A stretch of DNA of 64,000 bases from Streptococcus infantis (GTDB lineage Bacteria; Bacillota; Bacilli; Lactobacillales; Streptococcaceae), in contig NZ_KQ970821.1 of assembly GCF_001579645.1 (NCBI RefSeq), positions 51,746 to 115,745 on the forward strand, in the 5' to 3' direction. The notes beneath the pieces are model-generated. The model saw only the letters and a list, made by a program, of their open reading frames with translations. It was not told the DNA's origin and did no database searches. The translations under genes and the position numbers were made by a program. Positions 40,276 through 50,965 of the stretch are shown one piece after another (position 1 is the first letter of the stretch; each line of letters opens with the position of its first letter).

Positions 40276-41625
40276 CTAAATACCAATCTCAGTTTTAACA
40301 ACTTCAGCAATAGTGTCTACATAGTAGTCTACTTCCTCAGTGGTTGGTGCTTCAGCCATGACACGCAAGAGTGGCTCCGTTCCACTTGGGCGAACGAGGA
40401 TGCGACCATTGCCTGCCATTTCTGCTTCCATCTTCTCGATAATAGCCTTGATTGCTGGCACTTCCATAGCTTTTTCTTTCATGGCATTTTCCACACGGAT
40501 ATTGACTAATTTTTGTGGGTAAATGGTCACTTCTGAGGCCAATTGAGACAAACTCTTACCTGTTTCTTGCATGATCTTCGTCAATTGAACCGCTGAAAGC
40601 TGACCATCACCTGTTGTATTGTAATCCATCAAGATAACGTGACCTGACTGCTCACCACCGAGATTGTAGCCTGATTTTCTCATTTCTTCAACGACATAGC
40701 GGTCTCCAACAGCAGTAACTGCCTTATTGATCCCTTCACGGTCCAAGGCCTTATGGAAACCAAGGTTGGACATAACTGTTGTCACAATCGTGTTTTGAGC
40801 CAATTGACCTTTTTCAGAGAGGTATTTCCCAATGATGTACATAATCTTGTCACCATCGACAATTTCTCCGTTTTCATCAACTGCAATCAAACGGTCGCTA
40901 TCACCATCGAAGGCTAAGCCAATGGCAGACTGGCTTTCTTTTACAAGTTCTTGCAAAGCTTCTGGATGAGTTGAACCAACGTTCAAGTTGATGTTAAGGC
41001 CATCTGGAGTTTCTCCGATAACTGTTAATTGAGCACCTAGGTCTGCAAAAATTTGACGAGCACTTGTTGCAGCTGCTCCGTTAGCAGTGTCCAAGGCAAC
41101 CTTCATCCCTTCAAGAGGAGTTCCAGTTGAAACAAGATAGGCTTCATATTTACGCAAGCCTTCTGGATAATCAACAACAGTACCTAATCCTTCTGCACTT
41201 GGACGTGGAAGACTATCTTCACTTGCATCAAGCAAGGCTTCGATTTCTGCTTCTTTGTCATCGTCTAGTTTAAAGCCGTCACCACCAAAGAATTTAATTC
41301 CGTTATCAAGGGCTGGGTTATGACTTGCTGAAATCATAACACCTGCGCTTGCACCTTCAGTTTTAACAAGATAAGCTACTGCTGGTGTTGCAAGAACGCC
41401 TAGTTTATAAACGTGAATTCCAACTGAAAGGAGACCAGCAATCAAAGCCGCTTCTAGCATTTGACCTGAGATACGAGTGTCACGTCCTACAAAAACTTTT
41501 GGTGCTTCAGTCGTATGTTGACTGAGAACATAACCTCCAAAACGTCCCAATTTAAAAGCTAATTCTGGCGTAAGTTCTACGTTTGCTTCTCCACGGACTC
41601 CGTCCGTTCCAAAATATTTCCCCAT
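40276..41625 (-). CDS. glmM: Phosphoglucosamine mutase
   Basis: Converts glucosamine-6-P to glucosamine-1-P for peptidoglycan precursors. The 449-residue protein has the phosphoserine loop [13 protein letters not shown], the metal site DGDSDR and the C-terminal phosphate-binding [12 protein letters not shown]. It follows cdaR by 21 bp in the conserved cdaA-cdaR-glmM order. Confidence 0.97.
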   Translation of the reverse strand: MGKYFGTDGVRGEANVELTPELAFKLGRFGGYVLSQHTTEAPKVFVGRDTRISGQMLEAALIAGLLSVGIHVYKLGVLATPAVAYLVKTEGASAGVMISASHNPALDNGIKFFGGDGFKLDDDKEAEIEALLDASEDSLPRPSAEGLGTVVDYPEGLRKYEAYLVSTGTPLEGMKVALDTANGAAATSARQIFADLGAQLTVIGETPDGLNINLNVGSTHPEALQELVKESQSAIGLAFDGDSDRLIAVDENGEIVDGDKIMYIIGKYLSEKGQLAQNTIVTTVMSNLGFHKALDREGINKAVTAVGDRYVVEEMRKSGYNLGGEQSGHVILMDYNTTGDGQLSAVQLTKIMQETGKSLSQLASEVTIYPQKLVNIRVENAMKEKAMEVPAIKAIIEKMEAEMAGNGRILVRPSGTEPLLRVMAEAPTTEEVDYYVDTIAEVVKTEIGI

Positions 41626-41646
41626 GTTATATCCTTTTCTAATTTT

Positions 41647-42438
41647 TTAGTCTTTTTTTGAAGAGTCTGGTTTGGTTTCAGACCCTGTAGTAGAAGATTT
41701 CGTTGAAGATGAGCTAGTAGTTGAAGAGGTAGAACTACTTGCTGATCGAACTTGTTTCGTTGTTATCTTCATGGTTGTTTCATACGGTGTAATCACCGTT
41801 GGTAAAACTGTTCCATTCTTATCAATAGCTTGTAGAGGAACTGAACCTGTATAATTTCCTGTAATTTTTTCACTAGTTGGTAAAACAGCCACAATCTTAT
41901 CAATCTTAGACAAGGTATCAACATCACTAGTAACCGAAACGCGTTCATCCGAAACAGTCACACTATCGATGAGAATTCGTTCATCAACCTTACCAGAGTC
42001 AATCTGTGGAGTGACTGGTAAATTATCCCGTGTTGCTTTCTTCCCAATTTTAACGGTGATTTTCTGCGGTGTTGCTAGGGCTGTTAAACCACTTGGTAGA
42101 TTCTCAATGGTCAAGGGAACTTCAACGGTTCCTTCTGTCGCCTGTGTTAAATCTGCAGTAACCTTAAATTTACGAGTGCTTTCTTGCATCTCACTAGCCA
42201 AGGTCACTCGATTGGATCCAGTTAAAAATACCGTTACTTCTGAACTAAAACCACTAATAAAATACTGCTCACTATCGTACTGAATATCAATTGGTACATT
42301 TACGACTGTATTGGTATAGGTTTCTGTTCGAGCCGGTCTTGCATTATTATTATTTTGATAATTAATAGAGGTAGCGTAAATAAATAAAACGCAAGCAAAG
42401 AGGAGTGAGGAGATGATATATAAACTATTTTTTTTCAT
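41647..42438 (-). CDS. cdaR: CdaR, YbbR-domain regulator of CdaA
   Basis: The 263-residue protein has an N-terminal TM helix (YIISSLLFACVLFIYATS), two extracellular YbbR repeats and a low-complexity Ser/Thr tail. CdaR binds and modulates the diadenylate cyclase CdaA. Its start overlaps the cdaA stop by 14 bp. Confidence 0.93.
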   Translation of the reverse strand: MKKNSLYIISSLLFACVLFIYATSINYQNNNNARPARTETYTNTVVNVPIDIQYDSEQYFISGFSSEVTVFLTGSNRVTLASEMQESTRKFKVTADLTQATEGTVEVPLTIENLPSGLTALATPQKITVKIGKKATRDNLPVTPQIDSGKVDERILIDSVTVSDERVSVTSDVDTLSKIDKIVAVLPTSEKITGNYTGSVPLQAIDKNGTVLPTVITPYETTMKITTKQVRSASSSTSSTTSSSSTKSSTTGSETKPDSSKKD

Positions 42439-43282
42439 TCTTCCAGCCTCCTAATATACGCTCTGTTAAGCTTGGCTCTTGTGAATTTTCCGGAATCAGT
42501 ATACGACGAAGCTCTTCCTCAAATTCTTCCATCGTTAAATCATGCTTAAAGACACCATTATAGGTAATGGAAATACCTCCAGTTTCCTCTGATACCACAA
42601 AAGTGAGAGCATCAGAAACCTCAGATAAACCAATGGCTGCACGGTGTCGCGTTCCAAACTCCTTAGAAATACCAGTGTCTTCAGTAAGTGGAAGATAAGC
42701 AGATGTTACAGCTATTCGATCACCTTTTATAATGACTGCACCATCATGTAAAGGTGTGTTTGGAATGAAGATATTGATTAAGAGTTCTGCAGAAATCTTA
42801 GCATCTAAAGGAATCCCCGTGGAAATATATTCCTGCAAGGTTCTGACACGCTGAACTGATACAAGTGCTCCAATTTTCCGAGGGCTCATATATTCTACCG
42901 CTTTGACAAAGGCCTGAATCATCTGTTCTTCTGAACTCATTGGTGTACTTGAAAAGAAATCAGTCGCACGTCCCAAACGCTCTAAACCTGTCCGAATTTC
43001 TGGAGAGAAAATAACTACCGCTGCGATAACACCGTAAGTAATCAATTGATTGATCAACCAGGAAATAGTTGTCAGGCCTAGGGTATTTGCCGCTATCTGA
43101 GCTAAGATAAAAACTAAAACACCTCGAACCAGGATCATAATCTTGGTTCCTGCAATTGATTTTGTAAATTGGTATAAGATATAGGCAACGATAAGAATAT
43201 CAATCACATTTATCAGAATACTCCAAGGACTGGAAAATAAACTAAACCAGTATTGAAGATTAGATAATTGTTGAAAATTCAT
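42425..43282 (-). CDS. cdaA: Diadenylate cyclase CdaA
   Basis: Makes c-di-AMP from two ATP. The protein (285 aa) has three N-terminal TM helices and a DAC domain with the catalytic LHDGAVII and GTRHRAAIG motifs. The ATG at 43282 follows AGGAGG by 8 bases; an in-frame ATG at 43318 lacks such a site. It is divergent from the reductase gene at 43417. Confidence 0.96.
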   Translation of the reverse strand: MNFQQLSNLQYWFSLFSSPWSILINVIDILIVAYILYQFTKSIAGTKIMILVRGVLVFILAQIAANTLGLTTISWLINQLITYGVIAAVVIFSPEIRTGLERLGRATDFFSSTPMSSEEQMIQAFVKAVEYMSPRKIGALVSVQRVRTLQEYISTGIPLDAKISAELLINIFIPNTPLHDGAVIIKGDRIAVTSAYLPLTEDTGISKEFGTRHRAAIGLSEVSDALTFVVSEETGGISITYNGVFKHDLTMEEFEEELRRILIPENSQEPSLTERILGGWKNEKK

Positions 43283-43416
43283 TCTAGGCCTCCTCTCCAT
43301 AAAAAAGCTACTCTTCATTATATCATTTTATATGAAAATTTTCTTCCCCCTACTTCATTTTAAATTGGTAGAAAATATGATAGAATAAAATGATAGAAAT
43401 GAATTAAGGAGAAACC

Positions 43417-44386
43417 ATGTCTGAACTATATGATATCACCATTGTAGGAGGTGGACCTGTCGGTCTTTTCGCAGCCTTTTATGCTCACCTTCGTCAAGCC
43501 AAAGTACAAATCATCGATTCTCTTCCTCAACTAGGTGGTCAACCTGCTATCCTATATCCTGAAAAACAAATTCTCGATGTTCCTGGTTTTCCAAACCTCA
43601 CAGGGGAAGAATTGACTAACCGCCTTTTGGAACAACTTGAAGGTTTTGAGACACCTGTTCACCTCAATGAAACTGTTCTTGAGATTGAAAAAGAGGATGA
43701 TGTTTTTAAGATTACAACCAATAAGGGAAATCATACTTCTAAAACCGTTATTATTGCTATGGGTGGTGGTGCCTTTAAACCACGTCCACTTGAATTGGAA
43801 GGTGTAGAAGGCTATGACAATATCCACTACCACGTTTCTAATATTCAACAATACGCTGGTCAGAAGGTAACCATCCTGGGTGGTGGTGACTCAGCCGTTG
43901 ACTGGGCACTAGCTTTTGAAAAGATTGCTCCAACTACACTTGTCCATCGTCGCGATAACTTCCGTGCTCTTGAGCATAGCGTCCAAGCCTTGCAAGAGTC
44001 TTCTGTGACTGTCAAAAACACCATTTGTGCCAAGTCAGCTTCTTGGAGATGGAAAAACTTTAGACAAGCTTGAAATCACAAAAGTTAAATCCGAGGAGAC
44101 AGAAAGCATTGAACTCGATCATCTCTTTGTCAACTATGGCTTCAAATCTTCTGTAGGTAATCTTAAAAAATGGGGACTTGACCTTAACCGTCACAAGATT
44201 ATCGTCAATAGCAAGCAGGAGTCAAGCCAAGCTGGAATTTACGCTATCGGTGACTGCTGCTACTACGAAGGTAAGATTGACTTGATTGCGACCGGTTTAG
44301 GTGAAGCACCAACTGCCGTTAATAATGCTATCAACTATATCGACCCCGAACAAAAGGTACAACCAAAACACTCTACAAGTCTATAA
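43417..44386 (+). pseudogene. Ferredoxin/flavodoxin-NADP+ reductase (TrxR-like), frameshifted
   Basis: Two overlapping frames encode the halves of one 322-residue flavoprotein. The first has FAD loop [13 protein letters not shown] and NADPH loop [11 protein letters not shown]; the second ends with AGIYAIGDCCYY and the FAD-binding C terminus. Removing one A from the run at 44014-44018 restores [14 protein letters not shown] across the joint. There is no CxxC redox pair, so it is the YumC-type FNR rather than thioredoxin reductase. YumC-type FNR is important in low-GC Firmicutes, so a real loss would matter; a homopolymer sequencing error is equally possible. AAGGAG precedes the ATG. Confidence 0.85.
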
Positions 44387-44387
44387 G

Positions 44388-44421
44388 AAAAGAACCACGA
44401 ATCATACGATTCGTGGTTTTT
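44388..44421. terminator. Bidirectional terminator, reductase / whiA
   Basis: AACCACGAATC pairs with GATTCGTGGTT (loop ATAC-like), flanked by A- and T-runs. It overlaps the whiA stop. Confidence 0.85.
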
Positions 44422-45331
44422 ACAATTCCTCTGCGATTTTGTTAATCTTTCTCAGGCGATGATTGACACCACTTTTGGTTAAGGGATTTGTCAGACTATC
44501 CGCCAACTTTTGAATAGAATAGTCTGGATGCTGGATACGCAGACGGGCAACTTCCTGCAAGTCTGCTGGAAGATTATCCAAGCCAATTCTATCTTTGATT
44601 TTACTGATATTGTTAATGGTTTTCATACTCGCTGAAACCGTACGAGCAATATTAGCCGTCTCTGCATTATTGGCACGATTGAGATCATTACGAGTTTCTC
44701 GGAGAATCTTGACACCTTCAAAAGTATCTCGCGCCTGCATGGCTCCCACCAAAATCAGGAAATCCATAATATCTTCTGCTCGCTGGAGATAGGTCACTGC
44801 ACCTTTTTTTCGTTCAATCACCTTGGCATCTAACAAAAACTGCTGCAAGAGCGAAGCAATCCCTTGGGCATGATCTAGATAAACTGAACTAATTTCCAGC
44901 TGATACTTGCCTGACTCGGGATCACGAATGCTGCCATTCGCTAAGAAGGCGCCACAGAGATAGGCACGTCCTGCTTCTTCATCTCCTAAAATATCTGGAT
45001 CAATCCCTGTCTCCAGACCAAAGAATGAATCGGCCAAACGTAAATCCGCTAAAAGTTCTTGGACTCGCTCATCAGTAAATACAGTATAGACGCGGTTTTT
45101 CCGTAGATTACTTCTCTGGTGGTGACGAATCTCCGACTTGATGCCATAGAAGTGTAAGAAAGATTCATAGAGATGGCGGGCAAGCTTGGCACTCTCTGTA
45201 ACAACGGACAAGGTTAAGCCAGAACTCGACAAACCTACGCTTCCAGACATCTTGATAATGGCTGATAACTCATAGCGACTCAGATGGTGCTGACCTAGGA
45301 TTTCTTCTTTTACTGCTACTGTGAAACTCAT
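44420..45331 (-). CDS. whiA: Sporulation-type regulator WhiA homologue
   Basis: The 303-residue protein has an N-terminal LAGLIDADG-like fold ([29 protein letters not shown]) and a C-terminal helix-turn-helix ([20 protein letters not shown]). WhiA in non-sporulating Firmicutes affects division and chromosome segregation. It overlaps yvcK by 4 bp in the conserved rapZ-yvcK-whiA cluster. Confidence 0.95.
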   Translation of the reverse strand: MSFTVAVKEEILGQHHLSRYELSAIIKMSGSVGLSSSGLTLSVVTESAKLARHLYESFLHFYGIKSEIRHHQRSNLRKNRVYTVFTDERVQELLADLRLADSFFGLETGIDPDILGDEEAGRAYLCGAFLANGSIRDPESGKYQLEISSVYLDHAQGIASLLQQFLLDAKVIERKKGAVTYLQRAEDIMDFLILVGAMQARDTFEGVKILRETRNDLNRANNAETANIARTVSASMKTINNISKIKDRIGLDNLPADLQEVARLRIQHPDYSIQKLADSLTNPLTKSGVNHRLRKINKIAEEL

Positions 45332-46305
45332 TTTCTCACCTGTATGATGTGCATCAATTCATCAACGATTAAATCCCCATCGTGGAAGGCGCCACCATTT
45401 TCCAAACGTAGGAAGTTGGATGAAATGACACGTGGGACTTGCTTACGTAAGCCTTCAAAATCATGCTCAACCTGTACTAAATACTCATCAAAACGGTTGG
45501 TATCCATATAGTCCCTCGGAACCTTTTCGATATTAACAAGCACAGTATCAATAAATGGTCTACCCAAATGACGTTGCAAGACTTCTACGTGGTCACTGTC
45601 TGTGAAATGCTCTGTCTCTCCACGCTGGGTCATGATGTTGCAGACATAGGCAATTTCAGCCTTGGTCTCAAGAAGTGCTTGTCCAATCTCCTCAATGACA
45701 ATATTTGGCAAAATCGATGTAAAGAGCGAACCTGGGCCCAAAACAATCATATCACTCTCGAGAATGGTATTGACGACTCTGCGACTTGCTTGCGGTTTTT
45801 CATCATCCAAAGTATTGGTCACATAGACATGGTCAATCATGCCTGGATGGTCTGCAATATGACTTTCTCCAGCTACTTCTGTTCCATCTTTAAAGACAGC
45901 ATGGAGTGTTAAAGGATAGTCACTTGAAGGATAAATTTTACCTGTCGTGTGGAAAAATTTACTCAGCAATTGCATGGCGTTATAGGTCGAGCCCTGCATT
46001 TCAGATAATCCAGCTATGATAATGTTTCCTAATGGATGACCAGCAAAAGCACCTGCATCCTCTGAAAAACGGTATTGAAAGACCTTTTCATAGAACTTTG
46101 GCATATCTGACATGGCTACAAGGACATTACGTAAATCCCCTGGAGGTGTCAACTGTTGAATATTCTTACGCAATTCACCTGAAGAACCACCATCATCCGC
46201 AACGGTTACTATGGCTGCAATTTCGACGTCTTTTTCCCGTAGACTATTTAAAATAACAGGGATTCCGGTTCCTCCACCGATCACTGTAATTTTGGGTTTT
46301 CTCAT
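45328..46305 (-). CDS. yvcK: YvcK/GlmR family protein
   Basis: The 325-residue UPF0052 protein has [14 protein letters not shown] at the start, [11 protein letters not shown] and [13 protein letters not shown]. YvcK binds UDP-GlcNAc and steers carbon into peptidoglycan synthesis. Its ends overlap rapZ and whiA by 4 bp. Confidence 0.95.
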   Translation of the reverse strand: MRKPKITVIGGGTGIPVILNSLREKDVEIAAIVTVADDGGSSGELRKNIQQLTPPGDLRNVLVAMSDMPKFYEKVFQYRFSEDAGAFAGHPLGNIIIAGLSEMQGSTYNAMQLLSKFFHTTGKIYPSSDYPLTLHAVFKDGTEVAGESHIADHPGMIDHVYVTNTLDDEKPQASRRVVNTILESDMIVLGPGSLFTSILPNIVIEEIGQALLETKAEIAYVCNIMTQRGETEHFTDSDHVEVLQRHLGRPFIDTVLVNIEKVPRDYMDTNRFDEYLVQVEHDFEGLRKQVPRVISSNFLRLENGGAFHDGDLIVDELMHIIQVRK

Positions 46306-47192
46306 GAACGGTTTACCGTTTCCTTTCTTCGGTCTTTATCACGATGACTTTCATTTACAGGCCAACTTTTAGATAGGTCAGTTGCTAAACGCTTGGTAAA
46401 AGCGACACTTCTATGCTGTCCACCAGTACAACCAATCGCAATAGTTAAGACTGATTTGCCCTCTTTTTTATAGCCTGGTAGGATTGGTTCAACCAAGGCT
46501 AACAAATGACGGTAGAAATCTTCAGATTCCTCATGGTTCATGACATAGTCATAAACTGCCTGGTCTTCACCTGTCTGATTACGAAGTTCTGGCAGATAGT
46601 ACGGGTTTGGTAAAAAGCGAACATCAAATACCAAATCGGCATCAATTGGAATACCGTATTTAAACCCAAATGACATGACCTCGATACGGAAAGACTGCGT
46701 TTGTTCTTGGTCCGAAAATTGCTCTGCAATAGTCTTGCGAAGTTCACGAGGAGTTAACTCTGTTGTATCAACCACATTTTGACTCATATTTTTCAAAGGA
46801 GCCAAGAGTTCGCGTTCCAGCTTGATACCGTCCAAGATACGACCATCTGCTGCAAGAGGGTGACTTCTTCTAGTTTCCTTATAGCGTGCTACCAATTCCT
46901 TATCAGCTGCATCCAAAAAGAGAATCTTGAAGTCCAAATCATCTTGATTTTCCAATTCATCTAAGACAGCCTGAATCTCTGAAAAGAAAGAACGGCTTCG
47001 CATATCCACCACTAGGGCTAACTTGTGGTCGTCATCCTTGGTCTCTACCAACTGCAAAAACTTTGGCAAGAGAGCTGGTGGCATATTATCAATCGTAAAA
47101 TATCCTAAATCTTCAAAGGATTGAATGGCTACAGTTTTCCCTGCACCACTCATCCCTGTTACAATCACCAGGTGAAGTTGTTTCATTGTCAT
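46302..47192 (-). CDS. rapZ: RapZ/YvcJ nucleotide-binding protein
   Basis: The 296-residue protein has the P-loop [10 protein letters not shown] and the C-terminal [10 protein letters not shown] motif of RapZ/YvcJ. In other bacteria it binds GTP or RNA and affects glucosamine-6-P synthase or competence. Among close ATGs, 47192 is best spaced (6 bases) from AAGGAG. Confidence 0.94.
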   Translation of the reverse strand: MTMKQLHLVIVTGMSGAGKTVAIQSFEDLGYFTIDNMPPALLPKFLQLVETKDDDHKLALVVDMRSRSFFSEIQAVLDELENQDDLDFKILFLDAADKELVARYKETRRSHPLAADGRILDGIKLERELLAPLKNMSQNVVDTTELTPRELRKTIAEQFSDQEQTQSFRIEVMSFGFKYGIPIDADLVFDVRFLPNPYYLPELRNQTGEDQAVYDYVMNHEESEDFYRHLLALVEPILPGYKKEGKSVLTIAIGCTGGQHRSVAFTKRLATDLSKSWPVNESHRDKDRRKETVNRS

Positions 47193-47210
47193 CATAGTCT
47201 CCTTATATCA

Positions 47211-47237
47211 AAAGAAGTTTGGAAGAACCAAACTTCA
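47211..47237 (-). terminator. Hairpin after ridA
   Basis: GAAGTTTGG pairs with CCAAACTTC; the minus strand continues TTTTGATA. It separates ridA from the rapZ cluster. Confidence 0.6.
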
Positions 47238-47243
47238 ACTCGC

Positions 47244-47624
47244 TTATCCAATCTCAGCGATGACTTCAATTTCGACTTTTACATCACGAGGAAGACGTGC
47301 AACCTCTACAGCTGAACGAGCTGGAAATTCCTCTTTAAAGGCAGTCTGGTAAACCTCGTTAAAAGGAACAAAGTCATTCATATCGCTCAAGAAGCAAGTT
47401 GTTTTAACAACATGGTCAAAGTCTGTTCCTGCTTCAGCCAAAATAGCACCGATATTTTTCAAGACTTGTTCTGTCTGTTCTTGGATCGTTTCTCCTACAA
47501 TTTCACCAGTTTCAGGTGAAAGAGGAACTTGACCGCTCGCAAACAAAAGATTGCCAACGATTTTTCCTTGAACATATGGTCCGATAGCCTTTGGAGCTTT
47601 GTCTGTATGAATTGTTTTTGCCAT
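47244..47624 (-). CDS. ridA: RidA family imine deaminase
   Basis: The 126-residue protein has FASGQVPLSPETGEIVG, the catalytic Arg in FPARSAVEVARLP and the end VKVEIEVIA. RidA hydrolyses reactive 2-aminoacrylate made by PLP enzymes. It lies 9 bp after ysxC. Confidence 0.95.
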   Translation of the reverse strand: MAKTIHTDKAPKAIGPYVQGKIVGNLLFASGQVPLSPETGEIVGETIQEQTEQVLKNIGAILAEAGTDFDHVVKTTCFLSDMNDFVPFNEVYQTAFKEEFPARSAVEVARLPRDVKVEIEVIAEIG

Positions 47625-47633
47625 TTCTTTCCC

Positions 47634-48221
47634 TCATAATTTTTCTAATATTGCATCCCAAGCCTGATCCATCCCTGCCTTGCTAACAGATGAAAAGAGG
47701 ATGAAGTCGTCACTTGGGTCGAAGTTTAATTTCTTTTTGATTGCTGATTCATGCTTGTTCCACTTACCACGGGGAATCTTATCTGCCTTAGTCGCAACGA
47801 TGATAACCGGAATCTCATAATACTTGAGAAATTCGTACATCTGCACATCATCTGCTGACGGGTCGTGGCGGAGATCCACCAGACTGACCACGGCACGGAG
47901 ATTTTCCCTAGTCGTCAGGTATTCCTCAATCATGCGCCCCCACTTTTCACGTTCCTTTTTGGAAACGCGGGCATAGCCATAACCTGGTACATCCACAAAG
48001 CGCATCTTGTCATCAATGTTAAAGAAGTTGAGTAGCTGGGTTTTTCCAGGTTTCCCAGATGTACGGGCCAGATTTTTGCGGTTCAACATGGTGTTAATAA
48101 AGCTAGACTTGCCAACATTTGAACGGCCTGCTAGGGCAATCTCTGGCAGGTCATCCTGCGGATAGTGGGACTTGTTGGCTGCACTCAGCAAAATCTCAGC
48201 ATTGTGTGTATTGATTTCCAT
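47634..48221 (-). CDS. ysxC: Ribosome biogenesis GTPase YsxC/EngB
   Basis: The 195-residue GTPase has G1 [10 protein letters not shown]3 DVPGYG, G4 TKADK and the G5 SSVSKAG region. It assists late 50S assembly. The ATG at 48221 is preceded by AGAGGTGA; a GTG six bases upstream is also in frame. It is 8 bp after clpX. Confidence 0.95.
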   Translation of the reverse strand: MEINTHNAEILLSAANKSHYPQDDLPEIALAGRSNVGKSSFINTMLNRKNLARTSGKPGKTQLLNFFNIDDKMRFVDVPGYGYARVSKKEREKWGRMIEEYLTTRENLRAVVSLVDLRHDPSADDVQMYEFLKYYEIPVIIVATKADKIPRGKWNKHESAIKKKLNFDPSDDFILFSSVSKAGMDQAWDAILEKL

Positions 48222-48229
48222 AATCACCT

Positions 48230-49462
48230 CTAGGCTGTCTCTAGGATTGGCTTAGCCGTTCCGTCAACCGCTTCTTTTGTGATACGAACTGTTTTCACAT
48301 TTTCTTGACTTGGAACTTCAAACATAACGTCTAGCATGGTTTCTTCGATGATTGAGCGAAGGCCACGCGCACCAGTCTTACGTTCAATAGCTTTGTTGGC
48401 AATCTCTTGGAGAGCCTCATCGTCAAATTCAAGTTCAACATCGTCATATGAAAGCAAGGTCTGGTATTGTTTGACCAAGGCATTTCTTGGCTCTTTCAAA
48501 ATGCGAACCAAGTCATCTACTGTCAACTGCTCCAGAGCTGCAAAGACAGGCAAGCGCCCTATCAACTCAGGGATAATACCGAATTTTTGAATGTCCTCTG
48601 CAATGATCTCTTGCATGTAAGAGCTATTTTCATCAATGGCCTTGTTGTTTTGCCCGAAACCAATGACTTTTTCTCCCAAACGCTGTTTGACGATTTCTTC
48701 GATGCCATCGAAGGCCCCACCCACGATGAAGAGGATATTCTTGGTATCCACTTGAATCATTTCTTGTTGTGGATGTTTGCGGCCGCCTTGAGGTGGTACG
48801 CTAGCTACAGTTCCCTCGATAATCTTGAGGAGAGCTTGTTGCACACCTTCACCAGATACATCACGTGTGATAGAAACGTTCTCGCTCTTCCTAGCAATCT
48901 TATCGATTTCGTCTACGTAGATAATTCCACGTTCTGCACGTTCGATATTAAAGTCAGCTGCTTGCAAGAGTTTGAGGAGGATATTTTCAACGTCCTCACC
49001 GACATAGCCAGCTTCCGTCAAGGCTGTTGCATCTGCAATAGCAAATGGTACATTCAAACTTCTAGCAAGAGTTTGAGCAAGGAAAGTCTTCCCTGAACCA
49101 GTTGGGCCAATCATCAAAATGTTTGACTTTTGCAAATCCACATCTTCAGTCTCTTCACGAGTATCATGGAAATTGATGCGTTTGTAGTGGTTATATACAG
49201 CTACTGCGAGAGCACGTTTAGCACGATCTTGACCGATAACGTAGTGGTTTAAAATATTGAGAAGTTCAATTGGTTTTGGAACTTCTGAAAGATCTGTCAA
49301 TACTTCCTCTGCCAACTCTTCTCGGATAATCTCCTGAGCTAGCTCCACACACTCGTTACAGATAAAAGCATTGTTACCTGCTATAATTTTTTGTACTTCA
49401 TCTTGGCTCTTGCCACAAAATGAGCAATAAACCATCATATCATTTTTTCTATTCGTCGGCAT
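48230..49462 (-). CDS. clpX: ClpX ATP-dependent protease specificity subunit
   Basis: Unfolds substrates for ClpP. The 410-residue protein has the C4 zinc finger ([17 protein letters not shown]), Walker A GPTGSGKT, pore loop GYVG, Walker B VDEIDKI, the RKH loop and the ClpP-binding IGFG loop. It follows the 56-aa ORF by 32 bp. Confidence 0.97.
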   Translation of the reverse strand: MPTNRKNDMMVYCSFCGKSQDEVQKIIAGNNAFICNECVELAQEIIREELAEEVLTDLSEVPKPIELLNILNHYVIGQDRAKRALAVAVYNHYKRINFHDTREETEDVDLQKSNILMIGPTGSGKTFLAQTLARSLNVPFAIADATALTEAGYVGEDVENILLKLLQAADFNIERAERGIIYVDEIDKIARKSENVSITRDVSGEGVQQALLKIIEGTVASVPPQGGRKHPQQEMIQVDTKNILFIVGGAFDGIEEIVKQRLGEKVIGFGQNNKAIDENSSYMQEIIAEDIQKFGIIPELIGRLPVFAALEQLTVDDLVRILKEPRNALVKQYQTLLSYDDVELEFDDEALQEIANKAIERKTGARGLRSIIEETMLDVMFEVPSQENVKTVRITKEAVDGTAKPILETA

Positions 49463-49494
49463 GATTTCCTTCCATTTCTAATCATTCATTCTAT

Positions 49495-49665
49495 CTAAAA
49501 TAAGGTCATATAAAAAGCATGAATGCTATTCACCAAGTTTGTAAAGGCATTTAGCCAAAGTAGAGTAGCAAGTCCAAAGCGCTTTTTACGAAAAGCGTGT
49601 GTTCCAGCTACAAGACAGACAGCACACAAAAGAGCTGTAAAAAATCCAAAAATACTACGCTCCAT
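49495..49665 (-). CDS. Small conserved hypothetical membrane protein (56 aa)
   Basis: The ATG overlaps the folA stop in TAATG and an AGGAAG site precedes it, so it is translationally coupled. The peptide begins [20 protein letters not shown] (a TM helix), has a basic turn (HAFRKKRFG) and a second helix (LATLLWLNAFTNLVNSI). Pneumococci have a small gene at this same place, as I recall, so it is probably real. Function unknown. Confidence 0.75.
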   Translation of the reverse strand: MERSIFGFFTALLCAVCLVAGTHAFRKKRFGLATLLWLNAFTNLVNSIHAFYMTLF

Positions 49666-50171
49666 TAGACTTCCTTTCTCTTTCTATATTCGATGGTGAA
49701 ATCATGGGCATTTTTCTCATCTCTAGTATAAGATTTGCTTGCAAGAGTCTCAAAAACAGTCAAATCAAAATCTTCCGGGAAATAAGTATCCCCTTCAACT
49801 TGAGCGTGGATTTGTGTCACAATAATCTCATCAAGATAAGGTTCAAAAAGCTGGAAAATCTGCTTGCCCCCAATGATATAGAGATTTTTATCCTGGTTAT
49901 GGTACCAGTCTAAAACATCCTCAACATTTTGGAAAACCAGAGCACCCTCAATTGACTCTTCAGGATTGCGCGTCAAAATCAGAGTCTCACGTCCTGGAAG
50001 CAATCGTCGTCCCATTCCATCAAAGGTGACACGTCCCATCAAGATGGCATGATTCAAGGTTGTTTCTTTAAAATGTTTTAACTCTGCTGGCAAATGCCAT
50101 GGTAAGCGATCCTCTTTTCCGATTACACCCTTTTCATCTTGAGCCCAGATGGCTACGATTTTCTTTGTCAT
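49665..50171 (-). CDS. folA: Dihydrofolate reductase
   Basis: Reduces dihydrofolate with NADPH. The 168-residue protein has [33 protein letters not shown] and [11 protein letters not shown]. Position 100 is Ile (pneumococcal numbering), so the common trimethoprim-resistance change I100L is absent. An AAGGATG site precedes the ATG. Confidence 0.97.
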   Translation of the reverse strand: MTKKIVAIWAQDEKGVIGKEDRLPWHLPAELKHFKETTLNHAILMGRVTFDGMGRRLLPGRETLILTRNPEESIEGALVFQNVEDVLDWYHNQDKNLYIIGGKQIFQLFEPYLDEIIVTQIHAQVEGDTYFPEDFDLTVFETLASKSYTRDEKNAHDFTIEYRKRKEV

Positions 50172-50250
50172 GCTTTCATCCTTTTTATTGATAGTTCTAT
50201 TTTATCAAAAATCTTGAAAAAAGACTGTTTTGGAACGCCCTCCGAAATAG

Positions 50251-50282
50251 AAAAAATCCGTAGAAACTTTCTACGGATTTTT
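50251..50282 (-). terminator. Terminator after dpr
   Basis: AAAAATCCGTAGAAA pairs with TTTCTACGGATTTTT; it lies between dpr and folA. Confidence 0.85.
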
Positions 50283-50298
50283 GACAAAATAGAGTATC

Positions 50299-50817
50299 TT
50301 ACAAACCAGGTGCTTGTCCTAATTCTGCTGCAAGCATCCAGACAGTTTTTTCAAGGTCTGCCTTAGCACCAACGAAGATATCATTGGTTACATCATCACC
50401 TTCTTCATCTGTTACATCCAAAGCTTTTTGGAAAAGGGTGATGAGGTAACGATAAATTTCAAGAACACGTTCCAAACTTTCTTCTACATTACGGAACTCT
50501 CCAACTCCTTCTTCGATTTCACTGTGTTGAAGGAATTCTGTCAAAGTAGAGTATGGTTTGCCACCAAGTGTAATCAAGCGTTCGCTGATTTCATCTAGGT
50601 AACCATCAAGGCTATCCATGTATTCATCCATCTTAGGATGCCATACCATGAATCCACGTCCACGCATGTACCAGTGTACTTGATGAAGAGCGATATGTGC
50701 TACATACAAGTCTGCTACTGATTGATTCAAAACTTCCTTTGTATTTACTAGCGCTTCTGCCGCTGGTTTAGATAATGTTGCTACGTCTTTTACTGCTTCT
50801 TTTTTCAATTCTACCAT
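50299..50817 (-). CDS. dpr: Dps-like peroxide resistance protein Dpr
   Basis: The 172-residue protein has the Dps ferroxidase site: [20 protein letters not shown] followed by [18 protein letters not shown]. Dpr forms a 12-mer that stores iron and prevents Fenton damage, important for catalase-negative, peroxide-producing streptococci. The ATG at 50817 follows GAGGTG; upstream in-frame codons lie in the leader. Confidence 0.95.
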   Translation of the reverse strand: MVELKKEAVKDVATLSKPAAEALVNTKEVLNQSVADLYVAHIALHQVHWYMRGRGFMVWHPKMDEYMDSLDGYLDEISERLITLGGKPYSTLTEFLQHSEIEEGVGEFRNVEESLERVLEIYRYLITLFQKALDVTDEEGDDVTNDIFVGAKADLEKTVWMLAAELGQAPGL

Positions 50818-50869
50818 CTTTCTCACCTCATAATTATTTTTTGTAACCATCTTTATTGATTACTACCTC

Positions 50870-50898
50870 AGTATACTACTCCTAGTAGATAAAAGCAA
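50870..50898 (-). promoter_or_regulatory. dpr promoter
   Basis: TTGCTT (-35, 50893-50898), 17-bp spacer, TATACT (-10, 50870-50875), 53 bases before the ATG. No clear PerR box was recognised. Confidence 0.55.
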
Positions 50899-50965
50899 GG
50901 AAATTAACCCATATTAAAAAAGTTGTAATTGACTGATAATTTAAGAAAATGAGTGGCTATTTATC

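Noticed and set aside
47121-47315. + strand frame across the rapZ-ridA gap
   Set aside because: Opposes two firm genes and spans a terminator hairpin.
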